Assembly (NCBI GenBank): GCA_050251775.1
Contig: JBFWMD010000024.1
Span: forward strand, 1 to 44,124
Direction of reading: 5' to 3'
DNA length: 44,124 nucleotides
Source: Paucidesulfovibrio sp050251775
Lineage (GTDB): Bacteria > Desulfobacterota > Desulfovibrionia > Desulfovibrionales > Desulfovibrionaceae
Shown here: in pieces, positions 1 to 9,174 of the stretch
How positions within the stretch are numbered: position 1 is the first letter of the stretch
Layout of the letters: each line of letters opens with the position of its first letter
Program-made: the position numbers and the translations under genes
Notes under the pieces: model-generated
The model's database searches: none
Seen by the model: the letters and a program-made list of their open reading frames with translations, nothing else
What the model was told of the DNA's origin: nothing

Positions 1-441
1 GGAGCGCTTCCATAATGGTTCCCTTGAGCAGTCCCGTTGATAATCCGACTATTCCACCTACGGTAGCCCCTGGCACAGCTCCAACGCCTAGAACAGGGAT
101 ACCTGTAAGAGCCCCAGTCGCCGCCCCCTGGCTGCCCCTATTATTCCTTCCTCTAGGATTCGCCTTCCTGCCCCCTCTTTGAATAACCCCTGCGGGTCCC
201 GCCCGTTGACCGGGTCATCCAGGCAGTACCCATACCAGTCCGGGTCTCCGCCCGCAGCGCCGATGGGGTCCTGGGCGGTGAAGCGTCCGGTATCGGGGTC
301 GTAATCGCGCCAGCCAAAGCGGACAAGTCCGGTGTCCCAGTCGTGCAGGCCGCCCGCGAAACCGAGGGGCGAGCGCAGATACGGATTGCCGTCGCGCACC
401 ACGTTGCCAAATGCGTCGTATTCAATTTCATGCAGTATGAT
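1..441 (-). pseudogene. Displaced Rhs core end with second C-terminal tip, frameshifted and cut by window edge
   Basis: The stretch from 420 down to 187 repeats, almost base for base, the end of the Rhs core found in the intact gene at 1340-2668, including the hyperconserved end motif DPxGL (here DPQGL). No start codon with a ribosome binding site precedes it and a TAA lies at 442-444, so it looks like a displaced Rhs end brought in by recombination. In the frame of the core the protein stops at 88 after a run of Arg-rich residues. Adding one base in the C5 run at 171-175 (G5 on the coding strand) restores a Gly/Ala-rich hydrophobic reading (starting GRKANPRG, later TGIPVLGVGAVPG) that stays open to base 1. 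Such segments are common between Rhs cores and toxin domains. The toxin itself lies outside the window. It is either an inactive relic or a silent cassette. Confidence 0.75.
187..420. repeat. Direct repeat copy A (end of Rhs core)
   Basis: This is about 234 bp of near-identical sequence to 1745-1978 at a constant offset of 1558 bp, with only scattered third-position differences. Both copies encode the last part of the Rhs core up to DPxGL on the minus strand. The pair brackets the first tip and its immunity gene, which is the arrangement expected for cassette exchange by homologous recombination. Confidence 0.9.
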
Positions 442-593
442 TTAAGCAAATACGCGACTGATTGCAGGTTTTCGGTTAGTATGAAATACACTACAATACG
501 ATATGCGCCTTGTTGTAGTGAAATACCAAGAGTAAAGATGAATGCCAATGCAAAAAACATAAATTGTATATTTATAATTCTTCTTATCGACAA
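436..593 (-). pseudogene. Possible truncated small membrane protein at the Rhs junction
   Basis: Reading from a TTG at 591-593 (or ATG at 558-560) gives about 50 residues with two hydrophobic stretches (around FMFFALAFIFTLGI and AYRIVVYFIL). The reading frame then runs out of frame into the displaced Rhs end at about 435. The region is AT-rich, unlike the GC-rich flanks. It lies directly behind the immunity gene. It may be the start of another small immunity or membrane protein whose 3' end was replaced by the Rhs repeat. There is no clear ribosome binding site and it could equally be noncoding. Confidence 0.3.
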
Positions 594-595
594 TA

Positions 596-1285
596 TCAGT
601 GTGTAGATAGATCAGATTGAACAGCAATACGCTCAGATTCTTCCTGTGCCCGACGAAGCATGTTTTGCATTGCTGATTTGAACGCTGAGTCTTTAAGTCT
701 TGCATACAATTTGAATAGTTGTCGGATCTGTGCAGGCGGGGTAGACAACGCTAGGTCAATATTCATCCTGTCAAGATAGTTTCCATAATCCAAAAAGTCA
801 TGTGCCCGATCTTCAAAACTGCTAAGATACAGCCACAACACCGAAGCCGCGAATTCAGCAAAATACCCATCGCTTTCAGTGTAAAGTTCAAGGAACACAG
901 GACCGCAAGCTTGCCGAAATTCCCCTTGACCTCTCGCTGCAGCATCAATGAAATATAATGCGGGATCATTCGGTTCCGGGACTTTGTCAATCCACGGTTT
1001 TCTTTGTGGTCCATCCGAATAGACAAGGGCTGGCAAATTCCACACGAGAGGAGGGGTAAAATTTTGTTCCTTATATTCTCGGCAAAGTATGCTGCCATCA
1101 CCTTCTCGGATAGACTTTAAAACCAACCGTAACGCTTGCAAGGATTGGTCGTCCGGCAGGCAACCATTATCTTTATGCAGAACTTGAGACAGGCACTCCT
1201 GTACAGTCTCTTCATGGCTTCCAGCAAAAGCTGAAGTTATCGGAATTATGAAACAATACAATACTAATAATAAATTCTTGAACAT
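596..1285 (-). CDS. Secreted candidate immunity protein for the Rhs tip
   Basis: The 229-residue product begins with a clear Sec signal peptide (hydrophobic residues 4-20 ending at AFAG) and is otherwise soluble, with no other membrane segment. I do not recognise the family. Its position directly downstream of the Rhs toxin gene (54 bp gap) on the same strand is where Rhs immunity genes sit. Export fits the neighbour, because an L,D-transpeptidase-like toxin would act on peptidoglycan in the periplasm. The start ATG at 1283-1285 has an AGGA about 10 bases upstream. The gene is clearly richer in A+T than the Rhs core, as is usual for exchanged toxin-immunity cassettes. The immunity role is inferred from position and export only. 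Confidence 0.7.
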   Translation of the reverse strand: MFKNLLLVLYCFIIPITSAFAGSHEETVQECLSQVLHKDNGCLPDDQSLQALRLVLKSIREGDGSILCREYKEQNFTPPLVWNLPALVYSDGPQRKPWIDKVPEPNDPALYFIDAAARGQGEFRQACGPVFLELYTESDGYFAEFAASVLWLYLSSFEDRAHDFLDYGNYLDRMNIDLALSTPPAQIRQLFKLYARLKDSAFKSAMQNMLRRAQEESERIAVQSDLSTH

Positions 1286-1305
1286 AGTGCTTTATCCTCA
1301 CAAGG

Positions 1306-1333
1306 AGAGCCCTCCACAAAAATGGAAGGCTCT
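1306..1333 (-). other. Hairpin between Rhs toxin and immunity gene
   Basis: A ten-base-pair stem with one mismatch (arms 1306-1315 and 1324-1333) lies between the Rhs stop codon (1340-1342) and the immunity start. On the minus strand it is not followed by a T run, so a read-through, attenuator or RNA-stability role is more likely than full termination. On the plus strand it is followed by TTTT. Confidence 0.45.
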
Positions 1334-1339
1334 TTTAAA

Positions 1340-2668
1340 CTATCTTCCCCAAGATTCAGGATCAAGATCATCTTCAGCATGCCGCACATAAAGCTTGCTC
1401 AGCGGATCGACTTTGTGAACTTCCGACATCTTATTCGTAGCAGTATCTGTAGTTCTGATGCAGCCATAAGTGGGATGGTGGATACCACCCTTGTTTGCCC
1501 GTCCGGCATGCACTCCCATCCCTGTTCTTCCTTTAACGTCAAAAATAAAATTTCCGTTTGAACCATATGAACTATTTTCATCAGCACCATCGTGCTCACT
1601 ATGCCATGCGAAAGGAAAATTGCCGCTAGGATAATGTGCATGTCCCCGGACCGTTCTGTTATCCGCGGGGAAATCCCAACTTGTGCCATTGGCTGCACGT
1701 AAAACTATTTCTTTCTCTTCATCGTTGTATTCAACAGAAGAGAGCCCCTCCGGATCCCGCCCGTTGACCGGGTCATCCAGGCAGTATCCATACCAGTCCG
1801 GATCTCCGCCCGCCGCGCCGATGGGGTCCTGGGCGGTGAAGCGTCCGGTATCCGGGTCGTAGTCCCGCCAGCCGAAGCGGACAAGTCCGGTGTCCCAGTC
1901 GTGCAGGCCGCCCGCGAAACCGAGGGGCGAGCGCAGATACGGGTTGCCGTCGCGCACCACGTTGCCGAAAGCGTCGTACAGAATCTCCTTTACCATGCCT
2001 TCGGTGGGGAATTCAACCATGCGCACGCTACCAATCTGGTCCGTATGCAGAAGAATTTCCGCGCCTTGTCCCTGACCTTGCCCGTGATCTTGTGTAACCA
2101 ATCCCATGGGCCGACCATCACGACCATATACGACTTCCCACCATTGCCCGCCCGCCAAGTCTGCATGGGACCAGGCAGCCAAATGCGCACGGTCATGCCA
2201 GTGGAATCTCTCCGTCAGTCTGCCGTCCACATACTTGGCGTTGCGCAGGCCTTGTTCGTCGTGCGCGTATTCCACGACGCGACCATCCGGCAGCTCCACG
2301 GCCAGCAAGCGATAGTCGGGTGCGTAGTGATAGCGCGTTTCGCCCTGCGGCGTGACCTTGCGACTGCGGAAACCTTTGCTGTCATGCTCGTAACGGGCGT
2401 CGCCCGCCTGGAGCAGCCGGTTGTCCGGGCCGTAGCGGAAGACCCGGTCCATTTGTCCACGCAAAGGCACGTAGTCCTCGGCCCGGCGGTCCTGGGCATC
2501 GTAGAGGTAGAGTTCCACACCCGCGCCGTCCCGATTCACTCCGGCCAGGCGGCCTGCGCCGTCGTAGCGATACTCCCAGGACACGGGCCAGCCGTTCACA
2601 TTCTCGTTTTTTGCGGTGATCCGGCCCTGCCCGCCACGCTCCAGTTGCAGCGAATACTTCCTTTCCAT
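1340..2668 (-). CDS. Short Rhs protein with L,D-transpeptidase-like C-terminal tip
   Basis: The 442-residue product has YD-repeat Rhs core sequence over residues 1-309, with motifs such as YRYDGAGRL, LYLYDAQDRR and the RHS end ending in DPEGL. The tip (about 133 residues) contains GMGVHAG followed by PTYGCIRTT. This His-x15-Cys arrangement with Gly-Cys-Ile-Arg resembles the catalytic motif of YkuD L,D-transpeptidases and Tlde1-type peptidoglycan toxins, though the usual SHGC reads TYGC. His387 and Cys403 would be the catalytic pair. The ATG at 2666-2668 was chosen because AAGGAGG lies just upstream; an in-frame start at 2737 has none. At 442 residues it lacks the N-terminal two thirds of a full Rhs protein (usually over 1,000 residues), so delivery on its own is unlikely. 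The next gene is the candidate immunity protein. Confidence 0.8.
   Translation of the reverse strand: MERKYSLQLERGGQGRITAKNENVNGWPVSWEYRYDGAGRLAGVNRDGAGVELYLYDAQDRRAEDYVPLRGQMDRVFRYGPDNRLLQAGDARYEHDSKGFRSRKVTPQGETRYHYAPDYRLLAVELPDGRVVEYAHDEQGLRNAKYVDGRLTERFHWHDRAHLAAWSHADLAGGQWWEVVYGRDGRPMGLVTQDHGQGQGQGAEILLHTDQIGSVRMVEFPTEGMVKEILYDAFGNVVRDGNPYLRSPLGFAGGLHDWDTGLVRFGWRDYDPDTGRFTAQDPIGAAGGDPDWYGYCLDDPVNGRDPEGLSSVEYNDEEKEIVLRAANGTSWDFPADNRTVRGHAHYPSGNFPFAWHSEHDGADENSSYGSNGNFIFDVKGRTGMGVHAGRANKGGIHHPTYGCIRTTDTATNKMSEVHKVDPLSKLYVRHAEDDLDPESWGR
1745..1978. repeat. Direct repeat copy B (end of Rhs core)
   Basis: This is the partner of 187-420 and lies inside the intact Rhs gene. Identity ends abruptly at the DPxGL codons on one side and at the conserved YDAFGN codons on the other. 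Confidence 0.9.
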
Positions 2669-3022
2669 TTCCTTCCTCCTTGCGGTTGATTGCCCACCGT
2701 CCAATGTCCGATGTTTGGTGCGGCGGAATTTTCGCAAGGCTACCCCTGGTTTTGGGGCTGGGATAAAAATGGAAAGGAAATGGAAAGCAAAAAGACAAAA
2801 ATTCCCTATTGACAGAGATCTGGAATCCGGAATTCCAGCTCGATGCCATCCTGACTGAGATCTGATCTGTAGCGGGCGGGATGCCAGTCCTGCGTGGCAA
2901 ATGAGGGCGGCGTGATGGGGCCTGACGCCAACACCAGGATGCGGCTGTATCTTTACAACAACGGGCCGCTCCGGAGAGTACGATCCGGAGCGGCCCGTGG
3001 TGGTTTTCAGAGCAGGGGAGGG
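2669..3022. other. Intergenic region behind the two-component pair and ahead of rhs
   Basis: This 354 bp stretch has no convincing gene. It holds the terminator of the upstream regulator (2961-2998), an inverted repeat CTGGAAT/ATTCCAG at 2820-2838, and a purine-biased stretch (2761-2815) leading to the rhs ribosome binding site. A promoter for rhs must lie here but I cannot place it with confidence. Confidence 0.5.
2961..2998 (-). terminator. Hairpin terminator of the NtrC-type regulator
   Basis: There is a perfect 15 bp stem (2961-2975 with 2984-2998) and an 8-base loop, 25 bp past the stop codon of the regulator. The sequence after the stem on the minus strand (GTTGTTGTAAAG) is only moderately T-rich. 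Confidence 0.6.
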
Positions 3023-4350
<1,328 letters not shown>

Positions 4351-4354
<4 letters not shown>

Positions 4355-5802
4355 GCCTCGGACCCGCCGCTGTTTTGGGTCTGGTCCGGGGCGGTTTCCT
4401 CGGCCTCAGGCAGGGGCAGGCGGATGGAGAAGACCGTCCCTTTGCCCGGTTCGCTTTCCGCACTGATGCGGCCCTGGTGCTTCTCCACGATGCCGTAGAC
4501 GATGAACAGGCCGAGGCCCGTGCCCTGACCCACTTCCTTTGTGGAAAAGAAGGGATCGAAGATGCGTTCCAGGGTCCGGGCGTCCATGCCCGCGCCGTTG
4601 TCCTCCACCGTGATCAGGGCGTGGCGCTCTTCGCGCTCGGCCCGGATGCGGATGCGCCCTTCGTTTGGTTCGATGGCCTGGACCGCGTTGAGGATCAGGT
4701 TGATGAAGGCCTCCTGGAGCCGCTGCTGGTCGATGCGCAGGGAGAGGTTGTCCGGGATATCCGAGGTCAGGGAAATGTTTGAGGGCAGTTGGCTGGAGAC
4801 CAGGCGCATGGCCGAGCGGACCACGGCGGCCAGGGGAAAGGGCGCGGGCGCGAAGTCCTGGTGGCGCGAGAATTCCAGCAGTCCCTTGACGATGTCCCGG
4901 GCGCGCAGGGTTTCCTGTTCGATGTTGCGCATCATCCGGTCCGCAAAGGCGTCGCGGCCTCCCTCGCTCTCCATGAGCAACTGGCAGGAGGTGGAGATGT
5001 TGTTCAGGGGATTGTTGAGCTGGTGCGCGATGCCCGAGGAAAGCGTGCCGATGGAGGAGAGCTTCTGGGCCTGGACCAGCTGGACCTGGCGCTTGTCCAA
5101 CTGCTCGACCATGGAGTTCAAGGCCACGAAGACCTGCTGGATTTCGTCATGGTCGTTGCGGATGGGCAGGGGGGCGAAGGTTCCCTGGGCGATGTTCCGG
5201 GTGGCGACCTGCACCCGGCGCAGGGGACGGAGGATGCCCGAGGAGACGAAGAGCACGAGCACGAAGACGACCAGGGCGATGGCGCACATGGAGACCACCA
5301 GGGTGGTGCGCAGTTCGCGGTTGATGTCCAGGACGCTCTGGCGTTCCAGGCGGGTCACGGCCCGGGAGTGCTCCACGAGCCGCTGCCCGGCCTCGCGCAG
5401 GAGCTGCGCGGTCTCGCGGTCCTGGGGATCACTGCCCGGCGTGCGGTCCATGCGCCCCAGGAGCTCGCGGTATTGCCGCAGATCCGTGCCCAGGGTCATG
5501 CCGTGGGCCCGGGCCGGGCCGTTCTTCATCTCCGGCATGATGGCGCCGAGCACGGCGGCGGCCTCGTCCACGTACCGCGCGCCCTGGGTGAACAGGGCCG
5601 GGTCGCCGTAGAGAAAGAAGTTTTTTTCCACGCGGCGCGCTTCCAGAATCAGGTTGCTCAGGTCATCGGTGCGCTCCACGAGCTGGACCTCGTGTTCGAG
5701 CTGGTCGATGTTCGAAAAGGAGAGCAGCGCGATGCAGCTGAAGCAGATCGTGAAAATGGCGATGCCGAAGACGATTTTCTGGCGAATGTTCGGTTTGAGC
5801 AT
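4351..5802 (-). CDS. Membrane sensor histidine kinase, partner of the NtrC-type regulator
   Basis: From the ATG at 5800-5802 (GGGAAG just upstream) the protein has 483 residues; a longer reading from 5850 has no ribosome binding site. There is a membrane helix near residues 9-29, a helical periplasmic region of about 130 residues, a second helix near 170-190, a HAMP linker, a dimerisation/phosphoacceptor box SSGIAHQLNNPLNN with His260, and an HATPase domain with N box (NLILNAVQAI), G1 (DNGAGM), F box (FDPFFSTK) and G2 (GTGLGL). The N-box His-Gln-Asn pattern is that of NtrB-like kinases, which pair with sigma-54 regulators, in agreement with the overlapping regulator gene. The helical sensor region gives no clue to the ligand. 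Confidence 0.95.
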
Positions 5803-5947
5803 GTTCTTCCCGGAGCGTGGCGGCGGGCCGGAGTCCGCAGTATGACCCAAGGGTATGCTTCAGTGTCGCAAAATGCAATAGTCCCGGCCTGCGTGGTGGC
5901 GGGTGCGCCATGGACAAAGGTGCGGGAAATTGCGTATGCACAGGGGT

Positions 5948-6439
5948 ATGGAAGCCGAGCGAAATCAATGCTGCGCGGGGTGCGGCTCCTGCGTCGCGAC
6001 CGGGGAGGGCGTCTGCTATTACGGCAAGCGCGTTTCCCGGCGCGAACGCACGGTGGGCGCGTGCTGCGGCCGCACGCACCAGACCACCACGGGCTATGAG
6101 ATTCTGGGCCGGGAGGTCGAAGCCATCTGCGGGCGTTGCGTGCTGCGCCGCCGTCTGCTGCTGCTCGCGGCCCTGCTGCCCTGCCTGTCCCTGATGGGCT
6201 TTGCTCTGGCTTTCCCCGAGGCGATTCCCGCGCACGGACCGGTGCGTCTGGCGTTTTTTTCAGCCATGGCCGCGATGCTCTTTCCGATCTGGATCTGGTC
6301 TCGCCGGGCCTTGTTCCCGTCCATCCTGCTGCGCGACGAAATCGTGGCGGGCCGCGTGCGCCGGCGCAGACCGGGCCACGCGGTCTTCACCCGGCGGGAA
6401 TACCGGCGCATGGGCGGCGCGGACCGGAGCGCGCCGTGA
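5948..6439 (+). CDS. Cys-rich zinc-ribbon-like membrane protein ahead of LytTR regulator
   Basis: The product has about 163 residues from the ATG at 5948, which has AGGGG upstream; starts at 5936 or 5903 are possible. The N-terminal part has Cys pairs (CCAGCGSC, a later CC, and CGRC) that could bind metal. Two hydrophobic segments follow (LLLLAALLPCLSLMGFAL and LAFFSAMAAMLFPIWIW), then an Arg-rich tail. Family not recognised. It overlaps the regulator start: its TGA at 6437-6439 overlaps the GTG at 6436. It is therefore translationally coupled to the LytTR/LytS/CstA set and may take part in sensing or redox control of it. Confidence 0.7.
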   Translation: MEAERNQCCAGCGSCVATGEGVCYYGKRVSRRERTVGACCGRTHQTTTGYEILGREVEAICGRCVLRRRLLLLAALLPCLSLMGFALAFPEAIPAHGPVRLAFFSAMAAMLFPIWIWSRRALFPSILLRDEIVAGRVRRRRPGHAVFTRREYRRMGGADRSAP

Positions 6440-7218
6440 ACATCCGAACCCTGCTCGTGGACGACGAACCCCCGGCCAGGGACGAACTGGCCTATCTGCT
6501 GGCGAGCTTTCCGGACCTGGAGGTTTCCGAGGCCCCGAACGCCAGCGAGGCCCTGAAGGCCATTCGCGAAACCTCGCCGGAACTTGTTTTTCTGGACATC
6601 CAGATGCCGGGCCGTGACGGTTTTCACGTGCTGCGCGAAGCCCTCTGCCTGCCCCATCCGCCCCTGTTCGTCTTTGTCACCGCCTTCAACGACTACGCTG
6701 TGCGCGCCTTTGAGGAAAACGCGGTGGATTATCTGCTCAAGCCGGTTTCCCGGGAGCGGCTGCAAAAGACCGTGGAGCGCGTGCGCAAGCGGCTGCGGGG
6801 CCGCCGCGAACCCGGCCCGCTCCAGCCCGAGCTGGCCGAACTGATGCGCCACGCGGTGGTCGCGCCGCATCCCGGACCGCTGACCCGGCTGACCGTGGAG
6901 GCGGGCGGACGCATTCAACTGCTGGACGCCTCGGAGGTCACGCACTGCGAGCGGCAGGAGAAGCAGATCCTGGTGCATACGCGCACGGAGAGCTTTCCCT
7001 GCCACGGAACCGGCTCCCTGGATGAACTGGAGGAGCGCCTGCGGGGGCAGTCGTTCTTTCGCGCCAACCGGGGCACGCTGGTGAACCTGGAGCGGGTCCG
7101 CGAGTTTTCGCCCTGGACCGCCGGCAAATACAGCCTCGTGCTCGACGACGACGCCGGAACCGAGGTCACCTTGAGCCGCAGCCGGGTCAAGGATTTCAAG
7201 CAATGTCTCGGCATCTGA
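6436..7218 (+). CDS. LytTR-family response regulator (BtsR/YpdB-like)
   Basis: The 260-residue protein starts at a GTG overlapping the previous stop. The receiver domain carries Asp9/Asp10, phosphoacceptor Asp54, Thr82 and Lys102. The LytTR DNA-binding domain covers about 150-260 (VTHCERQEKQI, FFRANRGTLVNLERV). The gene is followed 19 bp on by a LytS-type kinase and then a CstA-family transporter. In Escherichia coli, BtsS/BtsR and YpdA/YpdB are pairs of this family that control pyruvate-responsive transporters, BtsT being a CstA-family protein. By analogy this regulator should control the transporter gene downstream. The regulator's function there is an inference from family and order. Confidence 0.93.
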   Translation: MNIRTLLVDDEPPARDELAYLLASFPDLEVSEAPNASEALKAIRETSPELVFLDIQMPGRDGFHVLREALCLPHPPLFVFVTAFNDYAVRAFEENAVDYLLKPVSRERLQKTVERVRKRLRGRREPGPLQPELAELMRHAVVAPHPGPLTRLTVEAGGRIQLLDASEVTHCERQEKQILVHTRTESFPCHGTGSLDELEERLRGQSFFRANRGTLVNLERVREFSPWTAGKYSLVLDDDAGTEVTLSRSRVKDFKQCLGI

Positions 7219-7237
7219 GGGCGCGGACGGGGGCGGC

Positions 7238-8950
7238 ATGACCTATTACATCCTCAACCTCCTGCTGACCCTGATCGAGCGCTTCGGCGCCATGCTGGCC
7301 ATGGGCCTGTTCGTGCTCTCGCTCACGCCCCTGGGCAAGCTCGGCATGATCCGCAAGCCCGATCCCCGCTACCGCTTGGTCCTGGCTGTGATCTTTGGCT
7401 GCTTCGGCATCCTCGGGACCTTCGGCGGGGACGTGGTTTACGAGTCCTTCGCCTACCTGCGCGGGGTTTCGGTGATCACCGCCGGGCTGCTGGGCGGACC
7501 GGGCGTGGGCTTCGGCGCGGGGCTCATCGCGGGCGGCCACCGCTTTCTCATCGATCCCGGCGGGTTCAGCTCTCTGCCCTGCGGTCTGGCCACGTTTCTG
7601 GAGGGCTGCTTCGCGGGCTGGGTTTCCCACCGGCTGCGCGGCAACAGCCTGAACTGGCGCGTGGCCCTGCTGGTGGGGCTGGTGGGGGAAACCACGCACC
7701 AGATCATGGTCCTGACCATGGCCAAGCCCTTTGACCAGGCGCTCGCCCTGGTCAAGGTCATCGCCATTCCCATGATCTCGGTGAACACCTTCGGGGCCAT
7801 GCTCTTTGTCCAGTCCCTGCACATGCTCTTCGAGTACCGCAGCCGCCGCGACTCCAGCCGCATCCACCAGATCCTGGACATCGCCAACAAAACCGTGGGC
7901 CACCTGCGCTCCGGACTGAACCGCGAGTCGGCGGCGGCCACGGCCTCCATCATCTGGGAGCGCGTGCCCGTGGCCGCCGTGGACATCGCGGACACCACCA
8001 AGGTGCTCGCGCACATCGGCGCGGGGGACGACCACCACGTCTCGGGCAAGGCCCTGCGCACCCGGGCCACGCGCAAGGTCCTGCGCACGGGCGCGCCCGT
8101 GTTTCTCGGCTCGCGCGAGGAGATCGGCTGCGACGTGCCGCACTGCCCGCTGAACGCCGCCATCATCGTGCCCATGCGCAAGGGCGGCAGGATCGTGGGC
8201 GCGCTCAAGCTTTACGGAACCGAGGACGTGCGCCTGGACGACGTGCATTTCGAGCTGGCCAAGGGGCTGGCGGACCTTTTTTCCACCCAACTGGAGCTGG
8301 AGGACATCCAGATCAAGAACCAGCTCCTGGCCCGGGCCGAAATCCGCCGCCTGCAAACCCAGATCAACCCGCATTTCCTGTTCAACGCCTTGAATACCAT
8401 CGCCTCCTTCTGCCGGACCAAGCCGGAACGCGCCCGCAGCCTGCTGGCGGAGCTGGCCCTGTACATGCGCCGCAACCTGGGCGAGGACGGCAGCTTTGCG
8501 CCGCTCCGGGCCGAGTTGGAGCAGGTGCGCTCCTATCTGGAGATCGAGAAGGCCCGCTTCGGCGAGCGCATCCGCAGCGAAATGGACGTGGCCCCCGGCC
8601 TGGAGGACTGCTTCATCCCCACGCTGATCATCCAGCCCCTGGTGGAGAATGGAGTCAAACATGGCATTCTCGGACGGGAGCAGGGCGGGGTGGTGCGGTT
8701 GCTCGTGCGTAGCGAGGCCGACCTGCTCACCGTATCGGTGGAGGACGACGGCGTGGGCATGGACAAGACCAGGGTGGACGCGCTGCTCAACGGCGACGGC
8801 GAATACGCCGGGGACGACCACATCGGCGTGCGCAACTGCAAGAACCGGCTGGAGCAGATTTACGGCCCGGAACACACCTTGCGCATCGAGAGCCGGCCCG
8901 GCCTGGGCACGAACGTCTTCTTCACGGTTCCCCGGCGCAGCGCGGCCTGA
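7238..8950 (+). CDS. LytS-family membrane sensor histidine kinase
   Basis: The 570 residues comprise several membrane helices of the 5TM-LYT type (1-200), a GAF domain (about 215-355), a His_kinase domain with QINPHFLFNALNT (phosphoacceptor His379) and an HATPase domain (PLVENGVKHG, DDGVGM, GVRNCKNRL). It is the cognate kinase of the LytTR regulator just upstream and precedes the CstA-family gene. In the BtsS group the membrane domain binds pyruvate; whether this protein does cannot be read from the sequence. The ATG at 7238 follows a G-rich stretch that can serve as ribosome binding site. Confidence 0.93.
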   Translation: MTYYILNLLLTLIERFGAMLAMGLFVLSLTPLGKLGMIRKPDPRYRLVLAVIFGCFGILGTFGGDVVYESFAYLRGVSVITAGLLGGPGVGFGAGLIAGGHRFLIDPGGFSSLPCGLATFLEGCFAGWVSHRLRGNSLNWRVALLVGLVGETTHQIMVLTMAKPFDQALALVKVIAIPMISVNTFGAMLFVQSLHMLFEYRSRRDSSRIHQILDIANKTVGHLRSGLNRESAAATASIIWERVPVAAVDIADTTKVLAHIGAGDDHHVSGKALRTRATRKVLRTGAPVFLGSREEIGCDVPHCPLNAAIIVPMRKGGRIVGALKLYGTEDVRLDDVHFELAKGLADLFSTQLELEDIQIKNQLLARAEIRRLQTQINPHFLFNALNTIASFCRTKPERARSLLAELALYMRRNLGEDGSFAPLRAELEQVRSYLEIEKARFGERIRSEMDVAPGLEDCFIPTLIIQPLVENGVKHGILGREQGGVVRLLVRSEADLLTVSVEDDGVGMDKTRVDALLNGDGEYAGDDHIGVRNCKNRLEQIYGPEHTLRIESRPGLGTNVFFTVPRRSAA

Positions 8951-9174
8951 ACCCGCCGCGCCCTGATCCGGCCAGGTCCGGATCCGCTTTGCGGGCGGAT
9001 GCATTTCAGCCCGCCTCCAGTGTCATTCGTCCCCCAAAAATGCAATTTGCGTCCTGTATATTGAAAGGATGGAACAATTACCCGTAGGGTCCCGGCAAAG
9101 TCCGGTCGGGAGGCGCGATCCGCCGTGCGCGGATTCGCGGGGCCGGACGCAATGCAAACCCAGGAGGGACGCGT

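Noticed and set aside
1..2700. Repeats as a CRISPR array or insertion sequence
   Set aside because: The repeated DNA is coding Rhs core sequence, present in two copies 1.5 kb apart, with no short spacers, terminal inverted repeats or transposase.
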